NCBI GenBank assembly: GCA_029962745.1
Contig: CM057157.1
Span: 29,392,590-29,456,589 of the forward strand
DNA: 64,000 bases
DNA from: Echinometra lucunter
Taxonomy: Eukaryota > Echinodermata > Echinoidea > Camarodonta > Echinometridae
Direction: 5' to 3'
Shown: positions 1 through 10,204 of the stretch, piece by piece
Position numbering within the stretch: the stretch's first letter is position 1
Layout of the letters: each line of letters opens with the position of its first letter
The notes under the pieces: model-generated
Databases searched by the model: none
Told to the model about the DNA's origin: nothing
What the model saw: only the letters and a program-made list of their open reading frames with translations
Position numbers and translations under genes: made by a program

Positions 1-2
1 AC

Positions 3-155
3 CGACCCATCCTGAGGGTGGATTCCTCAAGCTCTGAGTCCCAGTTCAAGAGGTACAAGGAGATTCTGTCCAAGTTCCTGGACCTGGACATGGACTTTGA
101 TGATCTCGCTGGATTCCTTAAGGAACAGGTTCTCTCTAGCCCTTCATCATCATAA
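3..155 (+). CDS. C-terminal end of an unidentified protein (partial, last exon)
   Basis: An open frame enters from the left edge and runs 50 codons to a TAA at 153-155. It reads like real protein: charged and amphipathic (QFKRYKEILSKFLDLD, then DFDDLAGFLKEQ) and ending in a serine-rich tail. Codon use is GC-richer than the flanking AT-rich DNA, which also supports coding. No splice acceptor is visible before the window edge, so the exon begins outside. I do not recognise the family; the helical stretch could be a small interaction motif. A long AT-rich 3' UTR follows. Confidence 0.6.
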   Translation, partial: RPILRVDSSSSESQFKRYKEILSKFLDLDMDFDDLAGFLKEQVLSSPSSS

Positions 156-1345
156 AATGGAACCAGGAATCCTACAAAGATTCTGCAGCAGTGTTGATGA
201 ACAAAGAAAGGGCACTGGTTTTGACTACGGTAAATTTTGATTTCTGTGATTATGTGGAATTGTATCTCATAATTGCATGTATAGCATATCCTACACGATC
301 ACTAAAAAGTCATAATGTTGTTACAAACACTTTTAAACTGCTCACACTTTTTAAAGAGTTAATTTGATGTCTGTTTATGAATGTTATAGCTTTGTGGAAA
401 ATAACAGCTTGTGTTTGTAAAAGCATTTCCTTGAAATGTCAGTAAGTCCATGTAGTAATAATTTGAAATTGATGTAGATTGTACCGGTATGATCCCTCAT
501 ATATTGCAGATCTCATTTCTGAATATGTACCAAGAAGTTGTTTGCATTCTTCTTGGTAAGATCTTCTTTCAATATTCTGTGTCTTATATATTTTTACTTT
601 GTTAAAAGTTTGCAATTTGGCCAATGCTGCTATGAAATTTTTCAAATAAGCCATATCAATTCAATTTAATTCAATTCTTATGCCTTAAAAAAACATAATC
701 ATCCCTTGCTGCTCCATGTGTATAAGTCTAGCTTCCTCCTAATATGGATTCGGTAGCAGCTTTGGATTACAGTCATCTTTTTCCAAAGCATACTGCATAA
801 TGTACCTGTAATTCAAGACAGATTTGTATAACCTAAAGCTACGCAATTTGTTTTTAGCAGCTAAGAAGTCACAAAATTCATTGGCTTATTCAAATTTCTT
901 GTATATGTTTTGGTTCTACATATTCTAGAATTAATTTGTGAAAATTGTGACCTTTTATGACCTTTTCAATTTTATGGAATAATAGCTTACATTTGTCTAT
1001 AATTTTCTTGCATTATAAGTCAGTAATAATAGTTTATTGATGTATGCTTAACACCATTAACACTGGAAAGTCAGCATTTATGCAGAGTCTCATGAAATTG
1101 TGATGTATATGTCACCACAAAAACGCAAATCTTGAGTTTCCAAAATGATATTTCCCTTATGTCAAGTTCACATGTCATACCAACTTTTTCACATATTGAA
1201 CCGTATCTGGAGAAGTGGATTTTGACATTGTTTTTTCAAAACATTGTTGGCTATAGCAGCATATGTGGATTAATGACTTTAAGGTATCAACTTAATGCAT
1301 GATATTTCGAATTTATGGGAAAATAAATCATTATTGTCATAGCAC
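156..1345 (+). other. Probable 3' UTR of the gene ending at 155
   Basis: AT-rich, with no coding signal on either strand. The first good poly(A) signal on this strand is AATAAA at 1322-1327, which would place cleavage near 1345. UTR length is inferred from that signal only. Confidence 0.4.
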
Positions 1346-1379
1346 ACATAACAGCTATTTTTGCACAGTAACCTTTAGT

Positions 1380-1880
1380 TTGTTTTAACCCTAACCCTTT
1401 AACCTTCAACCCCATACCCCTTAACCCCCACCCCTATCCCCAACCACCAATCCCCATCCCCCCACCTCCACACCAAATGGCAAACCCCAACCAGTTACCT
1501 AAGGAAGAGAATGAGGATGGATATGATGGGAAGGACTGAAGCAGAGAGAGAGAGAGAGAGAGAGAGAGAGTAAAGAAGAAACAAACAAGAGGAGGAAGAA
1601 GGAAGGAAGGAATGGATGGAAGGCAGAAGGACTGAAAATGGGGAAACATGGAAGAAACGGGCTGAAGGGGTGGAGAAAGGGACATAGACGGAGACAGGTG
1701 AAGAGAGAGACAAGGAGGAAATAAGGGGAAGACAGAGGATGAATGAAGAAAGACACAAATAAAAGAGGGAGATAGAGAGGAAATGAAGGGAAGGGATGAG
1801 AAAGAGAAAGAGAAAGAGAGGAAATTGAGACAGCGAGTGTGAATAGCTAGTTGGAGAAATGGGAAAAGAATGAAAGAGAG
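1380..1880. repeat. C-rich telomere-like stretch followed by purine-rich low-complexity DNA
   Basis: 1380-1470 is C-rich with CCCTAA-like units (AACCCTAACCCTTTAACC) decaying into CCCC-rich DNA. 1541-1880 is almost pure GA on the plus strand with an (AG)n core at 1543-1570. A similar purine block recurs at 2355-2440, sharing a stretch that contains GGAGAAATGGGAAAAGAATG, so the purine DNA itself was duplicated. No gene is seen. Confidence 0.6.
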
Positions 1881-1892
1881 GGACAAATAATA

Positions 1893-2277
1893 CCGTGTTT
1901 ACACAGTGACTCAGCTCGGGGGTTCGACACGCGACCCGTGATTAACACGGCAATTTTATGTCATGTAAACTGGATCAGTGTGACCTGTGAGCTGCGTTGA
2001 ACACCGCTTTTTTGATCCGCCAGAATCGTAGGTATCAATCCGCGAGCCGAGTCAGACTCGTCTATTTTGTCCTGTGTAAACAGAGAGCCATGTCGAACCC
2101 ACTGACCTAGGTCATTGGGCAAACTCGGCATCACAATTCTTCTTCCGTTCGTGATCCGCGGGGCGTGTTGAACTCGTCTTTTTTGTTTCCGTATAAACAC
2201 GATCAAAGTTGCCTTCTTCGTAGTGTTCGACCTGCTTGAGGATTCAACACTCGAGCCGAGTCACTGTGTAAACACGG
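1893..2277. mobile_element. MITE with about 28-bp terminal inverted repeats and TA target duplication
   Basis: The left end CCGTGTTTACACAGTGACTC is matched in inverted orientation at the right end, and the inverted repeats continue to about 28 bp with one mismatch. TA flanks both ends (1891-1892 and 2278-2279). The interior has further diverged copies of the GTGTAAAC motif and no open frame, as in a non-autonomous DNA transposon of the Tc1/mariner type. It sits inside purine-rich DNA. Confidence 0.75.
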
Positions 2278-2300
2278 TATAAGTTGAGGTGGTTTAGAAA

Positions 2301-2353
2301 AGGCTTTTGTATGCATATCTTGTGTACTGAGGTGGAGAGGTAAGGCGCCACAC
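2301..2353 (+). repeat. 53-bp direct repeat, first copy (second at 3584-3636)
   Basis: The stretch starting AGGCTTTTGTATGCAT and ending in GGAGAGGTAAGGC is repeated at 3584-3636 with a few mismatches. The second copy has an acceptor-like CTTCAG about 110 bp upstream at 3465-3470 and a donor-like GAGAG/GTAAGG inside. It could therefore be an exon of an unrecognised plus-strand transcript with the ATG satellite between the copies. Coding status is unproven. Confidence 0.45.
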
Positions 2354-2579
2354 AGAGAAAGAGTAAGAGAGGAAATGGAGAGAGGGGGTGCAGAATAGCT
2401 AGGTGGAGAAATGGGAAAAGAATGAAAGGGACAAAAAAGTTGAGGTGGGATAGAGAAAGTAAAATGAAGGCTGAGGGGAATGGGTGAAGAAAAAGAAAGA
2501 CAGGAAGGAAAGGGAGTCGGGAATAGATCAAGGAAAGGCATCTAGGACTGAAATTAGAAGGGTTGATAAACAGAAAGAG

Positions 2580-2745
2580 AGAGAGAGAGAGAAAAAAAAA
2601 TGAGGGGGGGGCCAGAAAGAGAGAAAAGAGGGAAATGAGGGAAAGCTGCTGAGGAGGAATCAAGATGGTGAGGAGGATGATATGATAATGATAATGAAAA
2701 CAATTGTGTTCATGTGATGATAATGATGCTATGATGATGCTGAGG

Positions 2746-2777
<32 letters not shown>

Positions 2778-3262
2778 TTGATGATGATGATGATGATGCT
2801 GTGATGTTGATGATGATGTAATGATGGTGATGATGATGTGATGGTGTGATGATGGTGATAACAATTATGTTGATGTAATGATGATGATGATGATGATGAT
2901 GATGAGGTGATGATATGGTGATGATGATGCTGAGTTGGTGATGATGATGATGGTGATGATGATGATGCTGTGATGATGATGATGATGCTGAGGTGCTGAT
3001 GGTGAGATAATGATGTTGTGATGTTGATCATGGTAATGATGATGATGCATGATGATGCTGAGGTGATGATAATGATGATGCTGGTAATGATTGATGATGG
3101 TGATGATGATGATAATTTGTGGTGATAATGATGTTGATGATATGATAATGATGAGTTATGATGATGTGATGATGATGTAATGATGGTGATGATGGGGATG
3201 ATGTGATGATAGTGGAGGTGATGGTGATGATGATGTAGGTGATGATATGAGTGCTATGATCA
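2580..3262. repeat. (GAT)n / (ATG)n microsatellite cluster
   Basis: About 600 bp of imperfect GATGAT repeats with interspersed GTGATG and GCTGAG variants. Long minus-strand frames (poly-His/Ile/Ser) are artefacts of the repeat. The tail at 3354-3381 ends in (GA)n and a poly-G run. Confidence 0.9.
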
Positions 3263-3639
3263 TGATGGTTTTGTGAATGAGTATGACAACTTTTTTTTGT
3301 AAAGTTTAAGTTTTCAGTGAAAGGAGTTGAAAGGGTATTAGAGAAATAGAGAAAGATGAGAGAGAGAGGGGGGGGGGGGGGTGGATCGGAGAGCGTGAGA
3401 GAACGAGTGAATGTGGACACTCGTTATCTATTGCTGTGTGATTAGTGTGACTATGTATTCATTCTTCAGGCAAGCTCATTGAGGCTCCATGCATGGTACT
3501 GGTCCCAGTATTATTTGGATGGGTGCTGATCAGATGCCTGCCCAATGAAAAGAGAATAGAATGGCATTGCCTCCTAGACTTGAAGGCTTTTGTATGCATG
3601 TCTTGTGTCCTGAGGTGGAGAGGTAAGGCACCACACACG

Positions 3640-4420
3640 ATAAAGCTGTCCTTGCAGATAGCAGTTTGCCATGCTTACACGTAGGTTGCTGGTTTTTTGA
3701 ACGTGGTAACTTTTCGGTTCTAAAACTTTGAATTGATATTTGAAAATTGACATGAAATTTTCCAATGAGACAGAAGATCTATTGTTAAGGATTGATAGAG
3801 GTCATCAGGACACTAAAGTAAGTATGCAGCACTCGACCGTATTTTCAAATGTTGGAGTTGAGTACTGTTGCATTTGTGTGAATGATATTTAATTTGAGGT
3901 GGTACATTGTGTGTTTGATACCAAGGATTTTTAAAAAAGATTTGTGAGAAGAACTAGTTCGAAAGTTCAAGCGGTAAATGAGTTGGTTGAGAAACAACAA
4001 CAACAGCAACAAAGCAAACAACAAACAAAAACAACATCAGGTTTCTTTCCAAGTAATCCAAGAGGATGTCAAATATAAAGACAATATATTTGCTTTTGTT
4101 TTCTTTCTATATCGTGAAAACTTTGCTTAACTTAATACCCAAAATAAATCAAAGAACGAAATATTTTTTTTCATGCTTAGTCTTTACTATCAAGTAAATT
4201 TATTTATTGTAGAAGGTGCTGATGGTATCATTCTTTTTTATGCTTATAGTGTGATGTGATTAGCAGTCAATTCAACAGAGGTATAGACTCCCCCGGACTG
4301 AAACCAAGTAGGCAGTGCTGCTGTTGATATAACATAAAAGTTTTATATCAGACTTATGTAAGATTACATGCTGCACTGCACCTAAACAGTACAGCAATAC
4401 GCATGAAGGTGGCCTTTACT
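3640..4420. other. Intergenic, nothing recognised
   Basis: AT-rich unique sequence with a short CAACAACAG stretch near 3995-4035. I see no supported exon, RNA gene or transposon end. Confidence 0.4.
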
Positions 4421-4422
4421 GC

Positions 4423-4442
4423 AAGAAGAAGAAGAAGAAGAA

Positions 4443-4474
<32 letters not shown>

Positions 4475-4525
4475 AGAGAAGAAGAAGAATAAAAGAAGAA
4501 GAAGGAGGGGGAGGAGGAGAAGGCA
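4423..4525. repeat. (GAA)n microsatellite
   Basis: A run of GAA units that degenerates into GGA/GAG-rich sequence. The 450 bp that follow are AT-rich with no supported feature. Confidence 0.9.
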
Positions 4526-4976
4526 TTCTTGTCATATTTTCAAGCTCAAAACCATTTTAAATAATTATTTCAAAACACTTTCTGTGAATCAGTCAACATG
4601 TTCAGTGAAATCATGACACTCATATTATTAGCACAAAAAGAGGTATTTAAAAATTATTCAGTCCCCTGAGGAAGCAAAGTTACACATATCAAGATGCATG
4701 AAAATGAATAAATCAAGGTGGGTTTTTTTTTTTCTTCATATTTCCCATATATCACATACATGTACTTATAAGTTACACAGATACCAAAATTATCAAAGAT
4801 GAACAGTAGTATGTGCCGTAGTTTGAAGTTATGAATGAAAAGCATTTAAAATTTTATCATGTACAATTTCACACTCTTACAGAAGGAGCAGTACTGATAG
4901 TCAGTTTGCAGTTTTTAAAAATCTGAAAAAAAATGGGTTTTCGAAAATTTGTTCCTTCATAGAAATCTAGAGATGA

Positions 4977-5545
4977 TTCGATTGACGGGATCTTCCACTC
5001 TACCTCTCTTCCGTCATGCTCCCGTAGATTCTGTCCAATGTTCCAGTGATCACCACATCCCAAGGACCAGCAAAATATCACCACCGCCACTATCCTTATC
5101 CCACCCATGACACCAGTGAGTTGCCTGGCCAGAAGCCATGGCAGGAGGAACAGAGTTAGCAAGGGCCCTCCACCGGGGTGTCAGCAGCACCATCACCACC
5201 ACCAGAGGGACTGGTCTCCTCCCTCTCATCAATCATCTGTACCAGCACCAGTACCAACATTCCTATCCCTCTCCTGACACCCGTGAGTCTCCTGGCCAGG
5301 AGCCATGACAGGAGGAATAGGTTAGAATGGGCCCTCCACCAGGGTGTGAGCAGCACCATCACCACCAGAGGGACTGGTCTCCTCCCACCCAGCAAGGGAA
5401 ACCTCCTGCCCAGCAGATGATGGACCATATTGTGGATGTAGCAGAAACTTGGACAGGTTGGTATGCACATCCAATCCATAATACTAAATTCTTTAGAAAT
5501 AGTTTTCCATATTTGCATGTTCTATTTTTAAGTGAGTAATATTCA
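4977..5545 (+). repeat. Tandemly duplicated proline/histidine-coding-like segment
   Basis: A unit of roughly 180 bp occurs two to three times. Each has CCTGGCCAG, AGCCATG, a GTTAG acceptor-like site, GGGCCCTCCACC and a block reading PPPGC(E/Q)QHHHHQRDWSPP on the plus strand (copies near 5163 and 5327). Donor-like GTGAGT follows at about 5113 and 5282. It may be repeated small exons of a proline-rich plus-strand gene, perhaps continued by a frame reading PPPGAVGTPLPPPPASNG near 6455-6510. Frames break between units and no family is recognised. Confidence 0.35.
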
Positions 5546-5632
5546 GAAACCATTCATGTTGCAATAAAATGCTTTTCCTAAATACCCGGTATTCTGTGTT
5601 TCTCCTATTTCTACTCTTCATATATTATCTTA

Positions 5633-5880
5633 ATTCGATTTGATTTGATTTGATTTATTTATTTTCCATTTCACAGTGTATACAAAACAAATATACAAAT
5701 TCAGTAATCTCGTTAAGACCAAAGCAATGTAATGAAATAACATTATAAAAGAAAGAACAGAATTATTTAGATACTGAACAATATAAAGTTGACCTGGCTG
5801 GAAAAATAGTAAAATGGAAGGGCAAGCTAAAAAAAAAAAAGCAAAGCTTGTGGTGCAAGCCCCTGAAGCTTCTCTCAAAA
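5633..5880 (-). mobile_element. 3' end of a CR1/L2-like LINE, inverted fragment
   Basis: The left end reads as an inverted AAATC-repeat tail (GATTTGATTTGATTTG). This is the same tail type as the LINE that ends at 42486 on the plus strand. The adjoining sequence has no open frame, so only the 3' UTR is present. Confidence 0.45.
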
Positions 5881-5898
5881 TTCTTTAGATTGCAATAA

Positions 5899-5983
5899 GG
5901 GACCAATCCAAAATTAGATTGAAAATCTCAATCTAATAGATTTAGAGGTCAATCTTTTTCTCAATCTAATTTTGGATTGGTCC
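5899..5983. repeat. Small foldback hairpin with perfect 23-bp arms
   Basis: 5899-5921 and 5961-5983 are perfect inverted complements (arm begins GGACCAATCCAAAATTAG), separated by 39 bp. It looks like a tiny MITE or remnant hairpin. Confidence 0.75.
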
Positions 5984-6009
5984 CCCACCACAATCTTATA
6001 GATTGATTT

Positions 6010-6604
6010 CCAGTCTAAGGAATTTAGAGAGTTAGTTACATAGTTACATGCGGTCAAAGACGAGTATATTGATTGATGCTTATTCCTAAATTATATTGGG
6101 GGTTTTCATCCCTTTGTTTTAATGCTTAATGCATATTTTACCATTCTGTTGTTTACGCAGTGTAAACTTATAAATGATTTATGCCATTCTCTTTAAAAAA
6201 AACTTCCTGTATCTCTTTGTGCCTCTCTTCGTTGACTACTGCCCCTGATCACCCTCTCGCCCTTTTTGTCCCCTCTTCAATTCTTTAGACCTCTTCTTTT
6301 CTCCATATCTTCATTTCTCATTCTCTCTGTCTCTCCCTTGTTCTCTCTCTCCCTCTTACTCTCCCTGTGAAAACGCATCTCTCCGATAATGCATGTATTT
6401 GTTCTTGTTATCCTATGACAGGTACCCTACTTGCTAGTTTCTCAGGGAGCTCCACCACCGGGAGCAGTAGGTACACCTTTGCCCCCTCCCCCAGCCTCCA
6501 ACGGTGCTTGCCCTCTCCCATTCTCCTGTCATCCAATGCCAGTCCTCTATTCCATGCAGGAGAGCTGACCCAGATGACAGTGGAGGACAAGGAACAGTGA
6601 GTAG
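6010..6604. other. Pyrimidine-rich intergenic DNA with a weak coding-like patch
   Basis: 6190-6365 is TC-rich. 6452-6577 has a proline-rich plus-strand frame bounded by a CTCAG acceptor-like site, discussed with the 4977-5545 repeat. No firm gene call is possible. Confidence 0.25.
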
Positions 6605-6931
6605 TATGGTGGCCCTGAAGTACGCTCGACAACAGGTCATGTGCGACGTGGATTTCGCATCCCAGGTCCTGAACTTTGCATCCCAAGTCGTGAAATTCAC
6701 GACCCGCGGTGCGAAATTCAGGACCCGTGGCGCGAACTTTGCATCCCAGTCCTGAATTTCGCACCGCGGGTCGTGAATTTCACGACTTGGGATTCAAAGT
6801 TTGCGCCACGGGTCATGAATTTCGCATCGCGGGTTGTGAATTTCACGACTTGGGATGCAAAGTTCAGGACCTGGGATGCGAAATTCACGTCGCACATGAC
6901 CTGTTGTCGAGCGTACTTCAGGGCCACCATA
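6605..6931. mobile_element. Long palindromic foldback element with GAGTAG flanking repeats
   Basis: The left end TATGGTGGCCCTGAAGTACG is perfectly inverted at the right end, and the arms stay nearly complementary for over 100 bp. Each arm is built of repeated sub-units such as TTCGCATCCCAGGTCCTGAA and GTGAAATTCACGAC. GAGTAG flanks both sides (6599-6604, 6932-6937), which fits a 6-bp target duplication. It has no gene of its own; open frames on both strands are products of the palindrome. Confidence 0.75.
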
Positions 6932-6937
6932 GAGTAG

Positions 6938-7757
6938 TGACTAAATATTTGAGTTTGACCAAAACTTTATACCAGTCTAGCTATGCAAATGTTGCTTTTG
7001 TTTATGACACATATTTACATTTGCAAAAGTTGATTCAGGCAATGGCACTTGTAGTGATTTCTCGTGAATTTTTCAAAATGTTGTAGGTTTGCCTTTATTT
7101 AGGAGGGGGGGGGGGGGGGGAGGGGTTGCATGGCCAATGTCAGGCAACCATAGCAAGGCAACCAAAGACATATCATACATGTCAAGTTCAGTCCTTCTTT
7201 ATCATGTTTATCAAATGTGTGCGAGAAATAAGATTTCAAAATCATGGCTTGGCAGATGCAAGTGTCCCTGCAAGCTCCCCTCGCTTTAAAGCAATCTCCT
7301 ACCATCCCCTCTAAACTGCACGTATTTTATAGGTGCCATTGAGTCGGCCCCTACTCCTGGTGACCCCATGGACAAACTTCCTCCAGGCTACTCTGTCCTA
7401 TGCAAGTATGCTCAGCTCTCTCAACAATTTTCCAATTTCTTCTATCAATCTATTTCTCAGTCTTTCTCCTCTCCTTTTACCTATTTTGCCCTGATTTCAG
7501 TGAAAGGCCATTCCTGGACACACGTCTGGACATGAAAGATTCTCATCCTCCTTCGCACACATATTCCTCTCAAGACTCTTCCACAGTGGCATACAGTAGG
7601 TCAACGCATGGGGAGGGGGGGGGGGGCACCGAGTGGAAAAGTGAGTGTGTGTTTGTGTGTGTGTGAGAGTGTACATGTGGGCGGTCTTACATGGATCCAG
7701 TTGTGGGGTACAGAGAATAAAAGAGCAGAATGAGGGCCTTCATCTTTATTCCGTCCT
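6938..7757. other. Intergenic DNA with homopolymer and GT-rich runs
   Basis: Contains a poly-G run at about 7104-7120, another near 7616-7626 and a (GT)n stretch at 7640-7670. No supported gene. Confidence 0.4.
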
Positions 7758-7902
7758 GGGCCCCATTTCATAAAACTTGTCAATAACAAGTTGCAATAAC
7801 TGTTATAAGCTACTGAAATCCTTGCATCTGATTGGCTGAGAGAAAATTTGTCATAGAAATGTGGCAGTTGTTACTGATAAAAAGTTTTATGAAACGGGGC
7901 CC
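7758..7902. mobile_element. 145-bp MITE with GGGCCCC-TTTCATAAAACTT inverted ends
   Basis: The left end GGGCCCCATTTCATAAAACT pairs with the right end AAGTTTTATGAAACGGGGCCC. The interior is short with no frame. Ends of this kind are, from general knowledge, common in short elements of marine invertebrate genomes. Confidence 0.7.
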
Positions 7903-8588
7903 TGCTTGGGTGCAAAATACAGTGGGAGAAAACAATAGGCCTGCAGTTCCCCACAGATCAATGTGTGTGAGGCTGTGTGTGGGGGGGGGGGGGGGATGTG
8001 TGTGATTGGATGAGGCGAACTGGCAGCCTTTATATCTAGCCTTTTGTTTTTTGTTTCGTTTAGTTTTAATATATACACTTCTGGATGAGTTGAACCACCC
8101 CATCCCTTTCACCACCACAATCATTCAGCGAATAGCAAACAGATGGGAAAATAACAAGCGCTTGCTGGTGATCACGGAGAGTTTATTCTTAAGCTGTAAT
8201 CATAGTAATAGTTGAAAAAAACCCCAATATTTTATGTGATTATATATAAATATATATAAAATTAACAAAGTACACATATCATATTTTGCTACAATGCATA
8301 CGTACAAGTGTTAATGGAAATTTTGATCGAGTATTATGCATGCATGCGAGCTCTGTTTATACTCGGAGACCAATAAGTAATTGGTGCATATACGATCAAA
8401 ACTATTCTTACAAGTATACACCAAAAGAAAGGTAAGATAATGTAGTAAATATCATAATTTAAAATGCCATAATAATTACGTTCGTGATAAGGCAACAACT
8501 AATATGATAATAAATTTAAACTTGCATTAATGATAAATTTAAACTTACATTAATGATGATGATGATGATGATTATGATACTACTGCTA

Positions 8589-8641
<53 letters not shown>

Positions 8642-9685
8642 ATACTACTATTACTAAAGCAAATTTATCATTTTGAGCCAACACGGATACACACGCGCAC
8701 AAACACCCTCACACACGCGCACACACACCCTCACCAACGCACGCATTTCTACCCTGGCACACACGAACGAAGCGCGTGAGGCCGCTTCATAGTCCCCTCC
8801 CCCTATATTTGAACAAGTTAAGTTTCTGCTATATTTATTATTGGGGAAACAGTAACAATGTTACCCTGTATAAACAAAACTGCAATATATATATATATAT
8901 ATATAATCTTTATTCAGTAAAATAAAGAATTGAAAACAAACAGAAAATACCCAGGTCCATGACACAGTGCAATGATAAATTACAATATCATTGTGCCAAT
9001 GGCAGGGTTTAAAACACAAACACATATATACAGAACATGAAACTATGAATGATTGGATAAACGTATACAATGGGAAAAAATAGAGAAGATTAAGTACTGT
9101 AAGCCGATATTTTACATATTTCACAAATAACAATAATGATCTTTGGGGAAATGGACTGGCATATATTTCTCAAATTGATTAAATTGTATTTCTGATCTTG
9201 GAGCAGAAAAAAGTCATGTATGTGGAGAGTTGATTATATGATGGTAGGAGAGAGAGAGAGAGGTGAATGATTTTAAAAAAGTATGGTAAATATGACAGTA
9301 CACGAAAGAAAAGTATTTATATACCCTGGGATATAATTACAATTTAAATATTTTCATTCCATCGATGGTACTATGTAAGAAAGAAAGAAACAAACAAACA
9401 AAAAAGTATCATAAGGCCTTCGACGGTGACTTCAATAGAACAGAGGGATGAAACATTCATTATCAAATAAGTTCCGTGATATAGCAAAATACTGTATCAT
9501 TTACAGTTACAGAAATACATGTACACTATTTCACTTACAGTTTTACCGTAGAAATACATATATATTTAAAGTCAACTACTTGCAACCCTGCAGCCAGATA
9601 TTTACTGTAATTTCTACAGCAAATTTTGTACGGATATTCAAGATTTGGGATTACCCCGCGTTCGAGATTATACCCCACTCTCCCG
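7903..9685. repeat. Intergenic block with microsatellites and LINE/SINE debris
   Basis: Holds a poly-G run at about 7981-7995, an AT run near 8240-8262, (GAT)n at 8550-8575, (CTA)n at 8590-8655, CA-rich DNA at 8690-8765 and (AT)n at 8884-8905. 8906-9130 begins with TTTATTCAGTAAAATAAAG and may be an inverted retroelement 3' end. No gene is supported. Confidence 0.5.
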
Positions 9686-10196
9686 GGCTTTTACTAAGCA
9701 CTAGGGTCACGGCGCTTCCGAAATGGGGCTGGGTATGGGCGTGAAGTGTTAACTAAATTATTTGGTCCAGAACTACGCAATTTAGCGTCAAAAGTTCACT
9801 CAAAACTCAATTTCTTTATAGGATTCACGAACAGTGAATAATTTCGTTAACAAAATGAAATTGCAACAGACGATTTTGCAACAAAAATCGCCTACCAATA
9901 TGAATAAACAGAAAGGATTTATATATTTCTCAAGCCTACTATATTCAGTTCGCCCTGGCCGTTGACTTTGTTGCGTTACAAATTACAAACACTGCACTTT
10001 GTGCATAGCAGACGGCGGGTGGACCAGTTTGCCAGAGTATGCTTGTGGGGGTGGCTATGTTGGTGGTTTACTGTAGGCCTACGCCGACTGTAGTTTTTGT
10101 ACCAAACAACCTAGTTAACACTTGGCGCACCATACCTAGCGAGCCACGACTCGAGTGTTTTCCAGCGCGCCGCGACCCGAGTGTTTAGTAAAAGCC
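9686..10196. mobile_element. DNA transposon derivative with long TIRs and 8-bp target duplication
   Basis: Ends start GGCTTTTACTAA and the inverted arms match imperfectly for about 100 bp, including (T/A)AGTGTTAACTA inside both arms. CTCTCCCG flanks both sides (9678-9685, 10197-10204), an 8-bp duplication as made by hAT or P-type transposases. No transposase frame remains. Confidence 0.65.
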
Positions 10197-10204
10197 CTCT
10201 CCCG

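Noticed and set aside
2203..3420. His/Ser/Ile-rich minus-strand frames
   Set aside because: Products of the (GAT)n and purine-rich low-complexity DNA.
3465..3630. Candidate plus-strand exon between CTTCAG and GAGAG/GTAAGG
   Set aside because: The frame is open, but no family is recognised and no partner exon was found; kept only as a note with the 53-bp direct repeat.
4869..5232. Minus-strand frames with signal-peptide-like Leu runs
   Set aside because: They run antisense to the duplicated proline/histidine-like blocks, lack splice sites and have no domain.
6408..7086. Several overlapping frames on both strands around 6400-7090
   Set aside because: They read across the palindromic foldback element; the same phrases appear on both strands.
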